Source: Henriciella sp.
GTDB taxonomy: Bacteria; Pseudomonadota; Alphaproteobacteria; Caulobacterales; Hyphomonadaceae
NCBI GenBank assembly: GCA_013213785.1
Contig: JABSPZ010000013.1
Location: 42,330-106,329, forward strand
Length of the DNA stretch: 64,000 nt
Direction of reading: 5' to 3'
The translations under genes were made by a program, and so were the position numbers. Every line of letters begins with the position of its first letter. Position 1 is the first letter of the stretch. Below the pieces are notes generated by a model. It did not search any database and had not been told where the DNA came from. It was given only the letters and a program-made list of their open reading frames with translations. Of this stretch, positions 47,099-56,756 are shown in pieces.

Positions 47099-48138
47099 TT
47101 GGAGTGCACCTCTCTTAAGCGCGCAGACGCGCGATTTAGCTCAGCTAGAAGAAGATCTGTATTCGACGTGTCCGACTCGAAGTTCCGCAAAGCGCGGATT
47201 GTGAACCGGCGTTTCGGTTGCGCGCTCTGGCGCTGAACGAATTCGCCGAGCAGACCAATCGTAATGAATTGGAATCCGGTCATCACCATCAGCATTCCGA
47301 AGAACAGCAATGGACGATTGCCAATCGGTCCGGCGCCAACCAGCCAAAGAACGGAAAGATAAAACAAAGCGGCACCGCCAACAGCTCCGAACGCCATACC
47401 AGCGCCGCCGAAGACATGTAGCGGCCGCGTCGCGTAGCGCGTGTTCAGCATGACGCCGAGAAAATCGAGGGCCCCTTTGAACAAACGCCCGAAACCATAC
47501 TTCGAGACGCCAAACTGACGGGCGCGGTGGTTCACTGGGATCTCGCCAACCTTGTAACCGTCCCAATGGAGTAGAACCGGAATGAAGCGATGAAGTTCGC
47601 CGTAGAGCGACAATTCTTCGACCGCCTCGCGGCGATAGGCCTTAAATCCGCAATTGAAATCGTTGAGCTTTACGCCGCTTAAACGGCTGACCACGCGATT
47701 AAACAGCTTGGAGGGTAGCGTCTTATCCAGCGGATCGTGGCGGACATGCTTCCAGCCCGAGACCACATCGTAGCCCTCTGAAAGCTTTGCGAGGAAATTT
47801 GGAATCTCCGCTGGATCGTCCTGAAGGTCAGCATCCATTGTGAAAACAATGTCGCCTTTGGCCAACTGGAAGCCAGCGTCGAGAGCCGCCGCCTTGCCGA
47901 AGTTTCGGCGAAACTCGACCACGCGAACTTCAGGGTGCTTCTCTGCAAGATCCGCCAAGACCGCAGGCGTTCCATCGCGCGACCCATCGTCGACAAAAAT
48001 CATTTCATAAGAACACCCGATGTCGCTCATCGCCTCAGCGACTTGCTCGGTGAGCAAGCCAACGCTCTCTTCTTCATTGAAGGTCGGCACGATGATCGAC
48101 ACGCAACCCGGGATCGCTGTCTCTTGCAAACTGTCCAT
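47017..48138 (-). CDS. GT2 family glycosyltransferase (GtrB/ArnC-like)
   Basis: A 373-residue family 2 glycosyltransferase with two C-terminal membrane segments (about residues 235-285). The donor site shows VPTFNEEESVGLLTEQ, FVDDGSRDGT and DADLQDDPAEIP (DxD-like), and GFKAYRREAVEEL follows. This is the GtrB/ArnC/DPM1 layout: it moves a sugar from a nucleotide to undecaprenyl phosphate at the inner face of the membrane. It is the first gene of the three-gene operon, with GAGGACACC before the ATG at 48138. Confidence 0.92.
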   Translation of the reverse strand: MDSLQETAIPGCVSIIVPTFNEEESVGLLTEQVAEAMSDIGCSYEMIFVDDGSRDGTPAVLADLAEKHPEVRVVEFRRNFGKAAALDAGFQLAKGDIVFTMDADLQDDPAEIPNFLAKLSEGYDVVSGWKHVRHDPLDKTLPSKLFNRVVSRLSGVKLNDFNCGFKAYRREAVEELSLYGELHRFIPVLLHWDGYKVGEIPVNHRARQFGVSKYGFGRLFKGALDFLGVMLNTRYATRPLHVFGGAGMAFGAVGGAALFYLSVLWLVGAGPIGNRPLLFFGMLMVMTGFQFITIGLLGEFVQRQSAQPKRRFTIRALRNFESDTSNTDLLLAELNRASARLREVHSKWQPQQSAPTQPSAMSANTTTQTRSTG

Positions 48139-48271
48139 GGTGTCCTCAAAACTCTACGCGCCCGGTATACGCTCCGGGCTTCATGGAAATTCGCATAAAC
48201 AGATTGAGGAATAGTTAGTTTTGGTGCACAGGGCGGCGTTTCGCGTGACCGTATAAGAGCCTCGTCTTCCC

Positions 48272-48979
48272 ATGACCGACCGCAAATCTGAATTCGCATC
48301 TGCGCCGCTTAAGACGTTTGGACGTCGCGGCGGGCGCCCGCTGTCTGGGCGGCAGAAGGTCCTAATGGATGAGGCTTTGCCCCGGCTGCAGGTTCCTATC
48401 GTGCCTGGGCAGCACCTCGACCCGAAGCAGGTCTTCCCAAATCTGGACGAGATCTGGTTAGAGATTGGTTTCGGCGGCGGCGAGCATGTAAGTGGACAAG
48501 CGCGAAAGGCCCCAAACGCTGGAATCCTCGCGAGCGAAGTGTTCTTTGAAGGGATCGCCAAACTGCTGGGGCAAATTGAGGATCAGAAGCTCGAGAATGT
48601 GCGGGTCTGGCCGGAAGATGGGCGAGAGCTGGTGGATGGCTTGCAAGACGCCAGCATCGACCGCGCTTTCATTCTATTTCCTGACCCGTGGCCAAAGGCC
48701 CGCCATCAAAAGCGGCGTATCATCCAACCGGATTTCCTTGATGCCCTCGCACGCGTAATGAAGCCTGGCGGGCGCGTTCGGTTCGCCACAGATGTCAGGT
48801 CTTACGCGGATGAGGCGCTCGAGCGGTTTCTAGCGCACCCAGCTTTTGACTGGACCGCCACCTGCGCAGACGATTGGCGGAACGTGCCAACCGATCACGT
48901 TGAGACCCGGTATCAGCAAAAGAAACTCGGCGACATCGACCCGGTATATTACGATTTCTCAATCGCTCAGACGGCCTAA
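48272..48979 (+). CDS. trmB: tRNA (guanine-N7)-methyltransferase
   Basis: Makes m7G46 in tRNA. The 235-residue protein has the TrmB marks: FGRRGGRPLSGRQ at the start, LEIGFGGGEH for SAM binding, ILFPDPWPKARHQKRRIIQPDFL and VETRYQQKKLG near the end. Divergent from the GT2 gene across 133 bases. Confidence 0.96.
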   Translation: MTDRKSEFASAPLKTFGRRGGRPLSGRQKVLMDEALPRLQVPIVPGQHLDPKQVFPNLDEIWLEIGFGGGEHVSGQARKAPNAGILASEVFFEGIAKLLGQIEDQKLENVRVWPEDGRELVDGLQDASIDRAFILFPDPWPKARHQKRRIIQPDFLDALARVMKPGGRVRFATDVRSYADEALERFLAHPAFDWTATCADDWRNVPTDHVETRYQQKKLGDIDPVYYDFSIAQTA

Positions 48980-49030
48980 TTGACCATTCATTTAGAGCGC
49001 GTATGACTTTGACTTCAGAGGGAGCCGCTC

Positions 49031-49927
49031 ATGAAGTCGATCTACGCGCTTATACTGGTTTGTTTGATTCACCTTGGGCTGCCGGCAATGGCGCAAAAAA
49101 CAGGCATTAGCGAAATTGTGGCCGCGCAGAAAAGTCTTGCGGATGGGCCCTCAGATGCGACGCGGGCAGGCTTACTGGCGGCGCTCGACGACTATTCTGG
49201 ACCGCCGGCCGTTGAGTCCGTCAATGCCTATATGAGCCTGGTCTCAAGCGACAGCGCTTCTGGCGACACCGCGAAAATGCGAGAAAGCGCGCTTGCTGCC
49301 GCCGCGCATTTCGAGCCCGTAAAAGACATCATTCCCCAGCAATACGCCGAGACCAAATATGTGGCCGCGGTCGCCTATTTTAATGATGATCCAGAGCCGG
49401 ATGCGATGCTTGAGATGGCGCACGTTGAGGGGTTCACGAAAGCCTATCGCGACAGTTTGGGAGAACGGCCTGACTGGGCGACCAATTTGGGATGGAAAGC
49501 CGATGCCTGGGGCATCGCAATGGAGGCCTATTTTGAGAGCGACCGGAAAAAACCGCCATCTGACGCTGAAATCAATGCGATCCTCGCAGCCTATCCCGTC
49601 CCGCAAGATGCAACGGAAACAGCGAGCGATAACCCGCTTCCTCAGTGCGCGGGCCGAATGATCCAACGTCCCAAAATGCGTTACCCGTCCGGTAAAGCGA
49701 GGCGCGGGATGTATGGGGCCGTTATTCTGGGCTTTGAACTCGATCCGGAAGGCCGGGTCGTGAACCCTGAGATTTTGGCATCTATTCCAATCGAAGAGTT
49801 CGATGAGAAGTCCCTGCAGACCGTCGGCAAGTGGCGCTTCAAACCAGATGACCCTGATCAAGTCGGGGTTTCGTGTCGTCTCGAACGCTCGAATGTGGTG
49901 CAACCATTGATTTTTCAGATCGGCTAA
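49031..49927 (+). CDS. TonB C-terminal domain protein
   Basis: A 298-residue exported protein: Sec signal at residues 1-21 (MKSIYALILVCLIHLGLPAMA), a helical middle and a TonB-like C-terminal domain from about residue 205 (RPKMRYPSGKARRGMYGAVILGFELDPEGRV through SLQTVGKWRFKP). It lacks an N-terminal membrane anchor and the Pro-rich linker of true TonB, so it is not an ordinary energy transducer. Its job is not known. GGGAGCCGCTC precedes the ATG. Confidence 0.85.
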   Translation: MKSIYALILVCLIHLGLPAMAQKTGISEIVAAQKSLADGPSDATRAGLLAALDDYSGPPAVESVNAYMSLVSSDSASGDTAKMRESALAAAAHFEPVKDIIPQQYAETKYVAAVAYFNDDPEPDAMLEMAHVEGFTKAYRDSLGERPDWATNLGWKADAWGIAMEAYFESDRKKPPSDAEINAILAAYPVPQDATETASDNPLPQCAGRMIQRPKMRYPSGKARRGMYGAVILGFELDPEGRVVNPEILASIPIEEFDEKSLQTVGKWRFKPDDPDQVGVSCRLERSNVVQPLIFQIG

Positions 49928-49983
49928 TCCGGTTTCGCTTGACCCAGCGCCTGTAATGTGACCTTGGTCCGCCATCGAATACG

Positions 49984-50107
49984 GCCGGTCTGAATTGAGA
50001 AGACCCCGCCAGACCGGCGGATAACTACGTCCCTACCTCTCCGTAATCGACACCGCGACCGCCTGCACGGTGCAGAAACGGCGCAGATCAACGGAAAGGG
50101 GCCTTAA
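49984..50107 (+). promoter_or_regulatory. structured leader before the cold-shock gene
   Basis: The 180 bases before the cold-shock gene hold GCCGGTCTG (49984-49992) with its perfect complement CAGACCGGC (50010-50018), and the small hairpin CTGC-ACGGT-GCAG (50063-50075). A long, foldable leader is what temperature-responsive csp messages have in E. coli. Whether this one acts as such is inferred; the first hairpin might instead end the upstream transcript but has no T tract. Confidence 0.35.
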
Positions 50108-50317
50108 ATGCCCACCGGAAAAGTGAAGTGGTTCAATGCCACAAAAGGTTTTGGATTCATCGTTCCAGACGAAGGCGGCAAGGACGTGTTTGTACACATC
50201 TCTGCAGTTGAGCGCTCAGGCCTTCAGGGCCTGCAAGACGATCAACCGATTGAGTATGAACTCTACAATGACGAGCGTCGTAACAAGACGTCTGCGGTCG
50301 ATCTGAAACTATTGTAG
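50108..50317 (+). CDS. cold-shock domain protein (CspA family)
   Basis: A 69-residue single-stranded nucleic-acid-binding protein. RNP1 is KGFGFIVPD and RNP2 is VFVHISAVE; the start GKVKWFNATKGFGFI is the family signature. Length is standard. AAAGGGG precedes the ATG. A foldable leader lies upstream and a terminator follows, so it is probably a single-gene transcription unit. Confidence 0.97.
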   Translation: MPTGKVKWFNATKGFGFIVPDEGGKDVFVHISAVERSGLQGLQDDQPIEYELYNDERRNKTSAVDLKLL

Positions 50318-50363
50318 ACAAAAACACGCTTTGCGCCTATTTAGGCGACAAGTCGAAACATAT

Positions 50364-50400
50364 CGGCGGCGGTTCCGGGAACGGGGCCGCCGCTTTTATT
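50364..50400 (+). terminator. terminator between the cold-shock gene and rimP
   Basis: GCGGCGG (50366-50372) pairs with CCGCCGC (50387-50393), followed by TTTTATTT. It ends the csp transcript 24 bases before the rimP start, which leaves rimP dependent on readthrough or on a promoter within this stretch. Confidence 0.85.
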
Positions 50401-50420
50401 TGTCTGGAAGTCTAAACCCG

Positions 50421-51017
50421 GTGATCACACTAAGCCCTCAAGAAGACCGCATCCTCGCCATGGCCGATCCGCTCGCAACCGAGCTCGGCCTGGAAGTCGT
50501 GCGCATTCGTGTGATGGGCGGCAACCGACCTTTGCTTCAGATCATGATCGAGAAAGCTGGCGGCGCACCAACCGATGTTGAAGACTGCGCCACCTTCTCT
50601 CGCAACCTATCTCCTATCCTGGAAGCAGAAGATCCGATCAGCGAAGCGTATCGCCTAGAGGTTTCTACGCCCGGGATCGATCGTCCGCTGACCCGCGTCG
50701 GGGACTTTGGCCGCTGGATCGGGCATCTCGCCAAGATCGAGCTGATCATGCCGCTCGAAGGACGACGCCGGTTTCAAGGCATTATCCGCCGCGAAGACGA
50801 TGCGGGCGTCGCGATTGAGCTGGACGATGAAAGCGAACTGGTGGCGCACGTTCACGAAATGAGCAAAGCCAGCTTGATCCTGACAGATGAGCTCATCGAT
50901 GCTGCGGCAAGCGATGGAACGCTGCCGCCGCAGCCCGGAGATGAAGATTTCGACAGCCTCGAAACAGACGAGGCAGAATCTGATACACTAGAAAACAACC
51001 CAGAGACTGGAGCCTGA
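50421..51017 (+). CDS. rimP: ribosome maturation factor RimP
   Basis: Needed for 30S assembly. The 198-residue protein begins at GTG 50421 (VITLSPQEDRILAMADPLATELGLEVV); the longer frame back to 50331 runs through the terminator hairpin and is unlikely. Markers are SRNLSPILEAEDPISEAYRLEVSTPGIDRPL. It has an acidic C-terminal tail longer than in E. coli. It leads the rimP-nusA-ylxR-infB operon, five bases before nusA. Confidence 0.95.
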   Translation: MITLSPQEDRILAMADPLATELGLEVVRIRVMGGNRPLLQIMIEKAGGAPTDVEDCATFSRNLSPILEAEDPISEAYRLEVSTPGIDRPLTRVGDFGRWIGHLAKIELIMPLEGRRRFQGIIRREDDAGVAIELDDESELVAHVHEMSKASLILTDELIDAAASDGTLPPQPGDEDFDSLETDEAESDTLENNPETGA

Positions 51018-51022
51018 AGCCC

Positions 51023-52837
51023 ATGAGTAATGTAGGCGTTTCCGCAAACCGGCTTGAAATCATGCAGATCGCGAAAGCGGTCGCAGAAGAAAAAGCGATC
51101 GATCGTGCCATCGTTATCGAAGCGATGCAGGAAGCGATCGAGAAAGCTGCGAAGTCTCGCTATGGCCAGGAACACGATATTCGCGCGATCATCGATCATG
51201 AGACCGGCGAGCAAAGCCTGTGGCGCATTCAGACCGTCGTCAATCCGGAAGACATTGAAGATCCTGCGCAGCAGATTTCACTCGCCGATGCGAAGAAAAT
51301 CGATGCCGATTTAGAGCTTGGCGACGAGATTAAAGAAGAACTTCCACCGTTCGATTTCGGACGTGTTGCCGCGCAGACCGCTAAGCAAGTCATCATGCAG
51401 AAAGTGCGCGACGCTGAGCGTCAGCGCCAATTCGATGAGTACAAAGACCGCGAAGGTGAGATCATCAACGGCATCGTTAAGCGCGTTGAGTATGGGCATG
51501 TGATCGTTGATCTTGGCCGCGCTGAGGGCATCATTCGCCGGAATGACGGCATCCCACGCGAAAACTTCCAGCCAAATGATCGCGTCCGGGCGTATCTCTA
51601 CAAAGTCAGCCGCGAGATTAAGGGGCCACAAATCTTCCTGTCTCGTGCGCACCCTGACTTCATGGTCAAACTGTTCGCCGCTGAGGTTCCTGAAGTTTAT
51701 GAGGGCGTCATCGAAATTCGCTCTTGTGCGCGTGACGCGGGTTCCCGCGCTAAGATTGGCGTGATTTCGAATGATAGCTCCATCGACCCCGTTGGCGCGT
51801 GTGTCGGTATGCGCGGCGCGCGTGTTCAAGCTGTTGTCGGCGAATTGTCTGGCGAGAAGATCGACATCATTCCTTGGAATTATGACGACGCGACATTCAT
51901 TGTGAACGCGCTGCAGCCAGCGGAAGTCTCTAAAGTTGTCCTCGACGAAGAAGAGCACCGCGTTGAAGTTGTTGTTGCTGATGAGCAGTTCCCGCTGGCG
52001 ATTGGTCGCCGCGGTCAAAACGTCCGCCTGGCCTCACAGCTCACCGGCTGGCAAATTGATCTCGTCACTGAGAGCGACGACTCTGAGCGTTACCAGATCG
52101 ACTTCCAGCGTCGCACAGAACTCTTCATGACGGCACTCGACGCAGATGAAACTCTGGCGCAGCTTCTCGCCTCGGAAGGCTTCGAAGCTGTTGAAGACAT
52201 CGCTTATATCGGCGCTGAAGACTTCATGCAGATCGAAGGCTTTGACGAAGAGGTCGCGGAAGAAATCCAAGAGCGTGCGCGTGAGTATCTTGAGAAACTC
52301 GCCGCAGAGCAAAACGCGAAACGCCTCGAGCTTGGCGTCGAAGACGGCGTCATGGAACTCGATGGTATGTCTCCTGGCTTCGCTGTGAAGCTAGGTGAGA
52401 ATGACATCAAATCGGTTGAAGACGTTGCCGGCCTGGTGCCAGACGATCTCACCGGTTGGCGTGAGAACAATAAAGAAGGCAAGCCGGTCTGGCAGGATGG
52501 AATCCTGAAGAAAGGCGAGATGCGCAAAGATGATGCGCAGCTCTTCATCATGAAGGCCCGCGTGATCGCAGGCTGGATTGAGCCAGAAGCCCTTGAGCAG
52601 CTCGAAGCCGAAATGGCCGCAGAAGCTGCAAGCACAGAGCAAACAGACCTCACCGAAGAGGAGCGTGCGCTTCTCGCTCTTGGTGAGCTCGGAAAATCAG
52701 ACGGCGAAGAAACCGCCGCCTCCGCAGAAGACAGCATTGATGTCAGTGATGAGGACATTCTCGCGGAACTCGAAGGCTTAGATCTCGACGAAGATCTTCT
52801 CATGGAGGGCGGCGACGATGCCGCAGAACCTCAATGA
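51023..52837 (+). CDS. nusA: transcription termination/antitermination factor NusA
   Basis: Binds RNA polymerase and modulates pausing, termination and antitermination. The 604-residue protein has the NusA N-terminal domain, an S1 domain (GIVKRVEYGHVIVDLGRAEGII), two KH domains (DPVGACVGMRGARVQAVVGELSGEKID and FPLAIGRRGQNVRLASQLTGW), C-terminal helical repeats and an acidic tail rich in Glu/Asp. The ATG is five bases after the rimP stop. Confidence 0.98.
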   Translation: MSNVGVSANRLEIMQIAKAVAEEKAIDRAIVIEAMQEAIEKAAKSRYGQEHDIRAIIDHETGEQSLWRIQTVVNPEDIEDPAQQISLADAKKIDADLELGDEIKEELPPFDFGRVAAQTAKQVIMQKVRDAERQRQFDEYKDREGEIINGIVKRVEYGHVIVDLGRAEGIIRRNDGIPRENFQPNDRVRAYLYKVSREIKGPQIFLSRAHPDFMVKLFAAEVPEVYEGVIEIRSCARDAGSRAKIGVISNDSSIDPVGACVGMRGARVQAVVGELSGEKIDIIPWNYDDATFIVNALQPAEVSKVVLDEEEHRVEVVVADEQFPLAIGRRGQNVRLASQLTGWQIDLVTESDDSERYQIDFQRRTELFMTALDADETLAQLLASEGFEAVEDIAYIGAEDFMQIEGFDEEVAEEIQERAREYLEKLAAEQNAKRLELGVEDGVMELDGMSPGFAVKLGENDIKSVEDVAGLVPDDLTGWRENNKEGKPVWQDGILKKGEMRKDDAQLFIMKARVIAGWIEPEALEQLEAEMAAEAASTEQTDLTEEERALLALGELGKSDGEETAASAEDSIDVSDEDILAELEGLDLDEDLLMEGGDDAAEPQ

Positions 52838-53492
52838 TAGCGACCAGCGCCTAGAGGCGCGAGAGGACAAGCGCGCTGGCGGCCCGGTTCGCCAGTGTGC
52901 GGTCACGCGTGAGCGCCTGGCGCCCGACGCGTTAATCCGCTTTGTGCGGAGCCCTGATGGCATCGTTGTTCCAGATGTTTTCGGAAAACTGCCCGGGCGT
53001 GGCGCTTGGGTCACAGCTGATCGCGTGATGATCGCGGATAGCGTCGAAAACCATGTCTTTTCACGTGCCTTTAAGGCGCCATCCCAGCCGATTGATGACT
53101 TGATCCAAGAGGTGGAGCGACAGCTCTTACAGCGCTGCATTGGCCTTTTAGGCATGGCGAAAAAGAGTGGTGTGGCGGTTCTTGGATTTGACCAAGTTCG
53201 CGCTTATATTCGTAAACAAGAGCCAGGCTGGCTGCTTGAAGCGAGCGACGGTGCAGAAGATGGCCGTAACAAGGTTCATTTTCTCGCCAAGGCGATATAT
53301 GAAGACGTGAAAGTCGCGGGCGCGCTGTCGTCTGCTGAATTGGGCGTAGCCTTCGGGCGGGAGCATGTGATACATGCGCTGCTTGAACAAGGTTCCCTCT
53401 CGGATGCTTTTTCAATCGCCTATCGGCGGCTGATTGGATTCAGAGACGCGCCTGAGACAGGCTGGTTCTCCGGCAGACAGGAAATTTTGTAG
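52818..53492 (+). CDS. YlxR (DUF448)-L7Ae-like RNA-binding fusion
   Basis: A 224-residue protein in which the N-terminal part (residues 22-95, with [19 protein letters not shown] and [14 protein letters not shown]) is a YlxR/DUF448 domain. The C-terminal part from about residue 105 ([24 protein letters not shown]) looks like an L7Ae/YlxQ-type RNA-binding domain. In Firmicutes these are two separate genes, ylxR and ylxQ, in the same place. It overlaps the nusA 3' end by 20 bases. The exact role in the nusA-infB operon is unknown. Confidence 0.88.
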   Translation: MPQNLNDSDQRLEAREDKRAGGPVRQCAVTRERLAPDALIRFVRSPDGIVVPDVFGKLPGRGAWVTADRVMIADSVENHVFSRAFKAPSQPIDDLIQEVERQLLQRCIGLLGMAKKSGVAVLGFDQVRAYIRKQEPGWLLEASDGAEDGRNKVHFLAKAIYEDVKVAGALSSAELGVAFGREHVIHALLEQGSLSDAFSIAYRRLIGFRDAPETGWFSGRQEIL

Positions 53493-53544
53493 GCAGAGGT
53501 GTTTGGCAAACGCCTCTAAAGAAAGGTTAAAACCTAGGGTACGC

Positions 53545-56121
53545 ATGAGCGATACGAAAGACAAAGGTACGACATCCGGGCGCAAGCCTCTGACTGTGTC
53601 ACGTGGCGGAGGATCCGGCACTGTGAAACAGACGTTTAGCCATGGCCGGTCTAAACAGGTTGTTGTCGAAACCAAAAAGCGCCGCACAGTTGGCGCACAA
53701 TCCAAGCCGGGGGCGGCTGGAAAAACGACCGGTAAAAAACTCGGCGCGGGCGGCAAAGAACCGTCCAAACTGGAAGCCGCAGCCGCGAAGCTGGGCATTA
53801 CAGTTGAAGAGCTTGTCCAACGCCAGAAAGTGCTGATGCAGCGCAAGAAGGCGGAAGAGACGCGCAAAGCTGAACAAGAGAAACAGCAAGCGCGCACCAA
53901 GGCCCTGCAGGAAAAACAGCAGGCCAACAAACAAAAAGAAAAAGAACGCGAAGAAGCTGAAGCCCGGCGCAAAACCGAAGAGGAAGAGCGCAAAAAGGCT
54001 GAAGCTGAAGCGAAGAAAAAAGCTGCCGAAGAAGCCAAGTCTTCACGCTCTGATCGTGGGGGTAAGCCTCAGGGTCGCGGCGGGGCTGCACCGAGCCAGG
54101 CTGACCTGGAAGCTGCTGCAAGTTCAGGCGGTGGTCGCCGCAAAGGTGGCCGCGATCGTGATGATCGTGATCGCCGGGACCAAGGCGGTGGCCGCGGTGG
54201 TCGCGGCGGTGGCGACTCTAAACGTCGCCGCGGTAAGCTAACCATTGCATCTGCTCTTGGGGATGACGGTGATCGTCAGCGCTCACTCGCTTCTGTGAAG
54301 CGCGCCCGTGAGCGGGAGCGCGAACGCCGCGCAGGTGGCGACCAGGGCGAAAAAGTCTCGGTCGAAGTCACATTGCCGGAAACCATCACCTTGCAGGATC
54401 TTGCGGGCCGGATGAAGGAACGCGTTGGCGATGTTGTGAAATTCATGATGCAGCAAGGTGAAATGCTGCGCTCGAATGACATTATCGACGCCGACACCGC
54501 CGAATTGATTGCCGAAGAGTTTGGCCACACGGTGAAGCGTGTGTCTGAAGCAGACGTTGAAATTGGCCTTGAGGGCGTTGAAGACGATCCTAAAGATCTC
54601 GCGCACCGTCCGCCGATCGTGACCATTATGGGCCACGTTGACCACGGTAAAACCTCGCTTCTGGATGCCTTGCGCTCAACCGACGTTGTTGCCGGCGAAG
54701 CTGGCGGGATCACCCAGCATATCGGCGCTTATCAGGTTCAACTGAAGTCTGACGACAAAATCAGCTTCCTCGATACACCGGGTCACGCAGCCTTCTCTGC
54801 GATGCGGGCCCGCGGCGCGAACGTGACGGACATCGTCATCTTGGTTGTTGCTGCGAACGACTCTGTCATGCCGCAAACGATTGAAGCGATTAAGCACGCG
54901 AAAGCGGCTGAAGTTCCGATCATCGTGGCGGTGAACAAAGTCGACCTGCCAGAAGCGGATGCTAGCCGAGTGCTGACTGACCTTCTCCAGCACGACATTC
55001 AGGTCGAAGCGATGGGCGGTGAAGTCCAAGCGATTGAAGTATCGGCGCTGAAGAAAACCGGCCTCGATGCGCTGACCGAAGCAATCACGCTTCAAGCGGA
55101 ACTGCTTGAGCTGAAAGCCAACCCAAAACGCGATGCCGACGGTATTGTTGTGGAGTCGCAGCTTGATAAAGGCCGCGGTCCTGTCGCGACAGTCCTCGTA
55201 AAACGCGGAACCCTGAAGCGCGGTGACATCGTCGTTGCCGGCGCGCAATGGGGCAAGGTTCGCGCCTTGGTGAATGAGCGCGGTCAGCAAATGAAAGAAG
55301 CCGTTCCAGCGATGCCAGCGGAGATTCTTGGTCTCGATGGCACGCCAGAGCCTGGTGACGCTTTCAACGTGGTTGAGAGCGAAGCCCGTGCGCGCGAAAT
55401 TACAGAATATCGTCAGCGCATGAAGCGTCAGAAGCAAGGTGTGGCAACGCAGCGGGCTTCCCTCGAGCAATTCATGACCAGCCTCAAAGACGGCTCAGCG
55501 GATACCAAAGATCTGCCGATCGTTCTCAAAGGCGACGTGCAAGGGTCTGTCGAGGCGATTACGCAATCTCTCGAGAAACTGTCGACCGAAGAAGTTCGGG
55601 CAAACGTCGTTTATGGCGCCGCCGGCGGTATTTCAGAGAGCGACATCTTGCTGGCGCAATCTTCGGGTGCCCCGGTCTTTGCGTTCAATGTTCGTGCGAA
55701 CAAACAAGCGCGCGATTTGGCCGAAAAAGAAGGCGTCGAGATCCGCTACTATTCGATCATCTATGAGCTGATCGATGACGTGAAAGCCTCACTCTCCGGT
55801 ATGCTGGAGCCAGAAAAGAAAGAAACCTTCATTGGCTACGCAGACATCCTGGAAGTCTTCAACATCACCAAAGTCGGCAAAGTGGCCGGTTGTAAAATCA
55901 CCGAAGGCGTCGTTAAGCGCGGTTGCGGTGTGCGTCTGCTTCGCGACGATGTTGTGATCCATGAAGGCAAGCTGAAAACACTGAAGCGCTTCAAAGACGA
56001 AGTGCCGGAAGTGACCAATGGCATGGAATGCGGCATGGCATTCGAGAAGTATGAAGACATCCGCGAAGGCGATAAGATCGAGTGCTTCGAGGTCGAGATG
56101 ATTGCCCGTACGCTCGAGTAA
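53545..56121 (+). CDS. infB: translation initiation factor IF-2
   Basis: The GTPase that brings initiator tRNA to the 30S subunit. The protein is 858 residues from ATG 53545 ([23 protein letters not shown]), with AGGG upstream; the open frame before it overlaps ylxR. Residues 60-260 form a long Lys/Glu/Arg and then Gly/Arg-rich linker, typical of proteobacterial IF-2. The G domain begins at GHVDHGKT (363-370), with DTPGHAAF and NKVDLP after it. Confidence 0.98.
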   Translation: MSDTKDKGTTSGRKPLTVSRGGGSGTVKQTFSHGRSKQVVVETKKRRTVGAQSKPGAAGKTTGKKLGAGGKEPSKLEAAAAKLGITVEELVQRQKVLMQRKKAEETRKAEQEKQQARTKALQEKQQANKQKEKEREEAEARRKTEEEERKKAEAEAKKKAAEEAKSSRSDRGGKPQGRGGAAPSQADLEAAASSGGGRRKGGRDRDDRDRRDQGGGRGGRGGGDSKRRRGKLTIASALGDDGDRQRSLASVKRARERERERRAGGDQGEKVSVEVTLPETITLQDLAGRMKERVGDVVKFMMQQGEMLRSNDIIDADTAELIAEEFGHTVKRVSEADVEIGLEGVEDDPKDLAHRPPIVTIMGHVDHGKTSLLDALRSTDVVAGEAGGITQHIGAYQVQLKSDDKISFLDTPGHAAFSAMRARGANVTDIVILVVAANDSVMPQTIEAIKHAKAAEVPIIVAVNKVDLPEADASRVLTDLLQHDIQVEAMGGEVQAIEVSALKKTGLDALTEAITLQAELLELKANPKRDADGIVVESQLDKGRGPVATVLVKRGTLKRGDIVVAGAQWGKVRALVNERGQQMKEAVPAMPAEILGLDGTPEPGDAFNVVESEARAREITEYRQRMKRQKQGVATQRASLEQFMTSLKDGSADTKDLPIVLKGDVQGSVEAITQSLEKLSTEEVRANVVYGAAGGISESDILLAQSSGAPVFAFNVRANKQARDLAEKEGVEIRYYSIIYELIDDVKASLSGMLEPEKKETFIGYADILEVFNITKVGKVAGCKITEGVVKRGCGVRLLRDDVVIHEGKLKTLKRFKDEVPEVTNGMECGMAFEKYEDIREGDKIECFEVEMIARTLE

Positions 56122-56142
56122 ATCGACACAAATTCAAGTTTG

Positions 56143-56174
56143 AAAAGACCGCTCAATTCTGGGCGGTCTTTTTA
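56143..56174 (+). terminator. rho-independent terminator after infB
   Basis: AAAAGACCGC (56143-56152) pairs with GCGGTCTTTT (56163-56172), followed by TTATTTTTA. It separates rbfA from the infB operon. The TCAATTC loop start resembles that of the dnaK terminator. Confidence 0.88.
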
Positions 56175-56228
56175 TTTTTATCTATTTGATTTTCGAATTC
56201 CCAAACAGTTTAGCGTATCGCTGATCTG

Positions 56229-56756
56229 ATGGAGACCCTATTTCGAATCTCTGGCGCTTTAACCAAGCGCGATGCGAAGCGTCTGACCAAGGCTATTCGT
56301 AGCGGTACGGTTGGACCGACCACGCTCTATTATGCGGGCGTTACGGCTCCGATTATTGGCGCCGGCATGGCGCTCATCTCCCGCAGTGCGCTCGATAAGG
56401 TCGCTGTCGGTCCATATTGGGTCACGATGATCTCAGCCTTTGTCGCGGCGATGGCCGGGATTGTTTGGTACCTCATTTTCATGCGCTGGTCTTACCGGCA
56501 CATGCATGGACGCGCTGGCGAGATGCAGCAGGAAACCAATGTCGAGCTGAGAGACGATGCTTTGATTGTCCGCCGGGGTCTTGTTGAAACGCATATCGAT
56601 TGGGACGCGATCGACGAGATTAAAAGCACGCGCAGCTATACGCTGGTTTGTTTTGATGGTGCAGAACCTCTGATGCTTCCGCATGACTGGTTTGGCGAAA
56701 AAACTGCGTGCGAGATCTTTATGCGACGGCTCGGGCAGGGCATGAAGGCGGCATGA
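56229..56756 (+). CDS. YcxB-like membrane protein
   Basis: A 175-residue protein with two membrane segments (residues 29-50 and 64-86) and a C-terminal YcxB-like PH-type domain (ELRDDALIVRRGLVETHIDWDAIDEIKSTRSYTLV...PHDWFG). Function of the family is unknown. It lies between infB and rbfA, an unusual place, and overlaps rbfA by ATGA, so the two are translationally coupled. Confidence 0.82.
   Translation: METLFRISGALTKRDAKRLTKAIRSGTVGPTTLYYAGVTAPIIGAGMALISRSALDKVAVGPYWVTMISAFVAAMAGIVWYLIFMRWSYRHMHGRAGEMQQETNVELRDDALIVRRGLVETHIDWDAIDEIKSTRSYTLVCFDGAEPLMLPHDWFGEKTACEIFMRRLGQGMKAA

Noticed and set aside
53412..54038. A Ser/Ala/Phe-rich open frame on the minus strand
   Set aside because: It is the complement of the low-complexity Lys/Glu linker of IF-2, a usual artefact.
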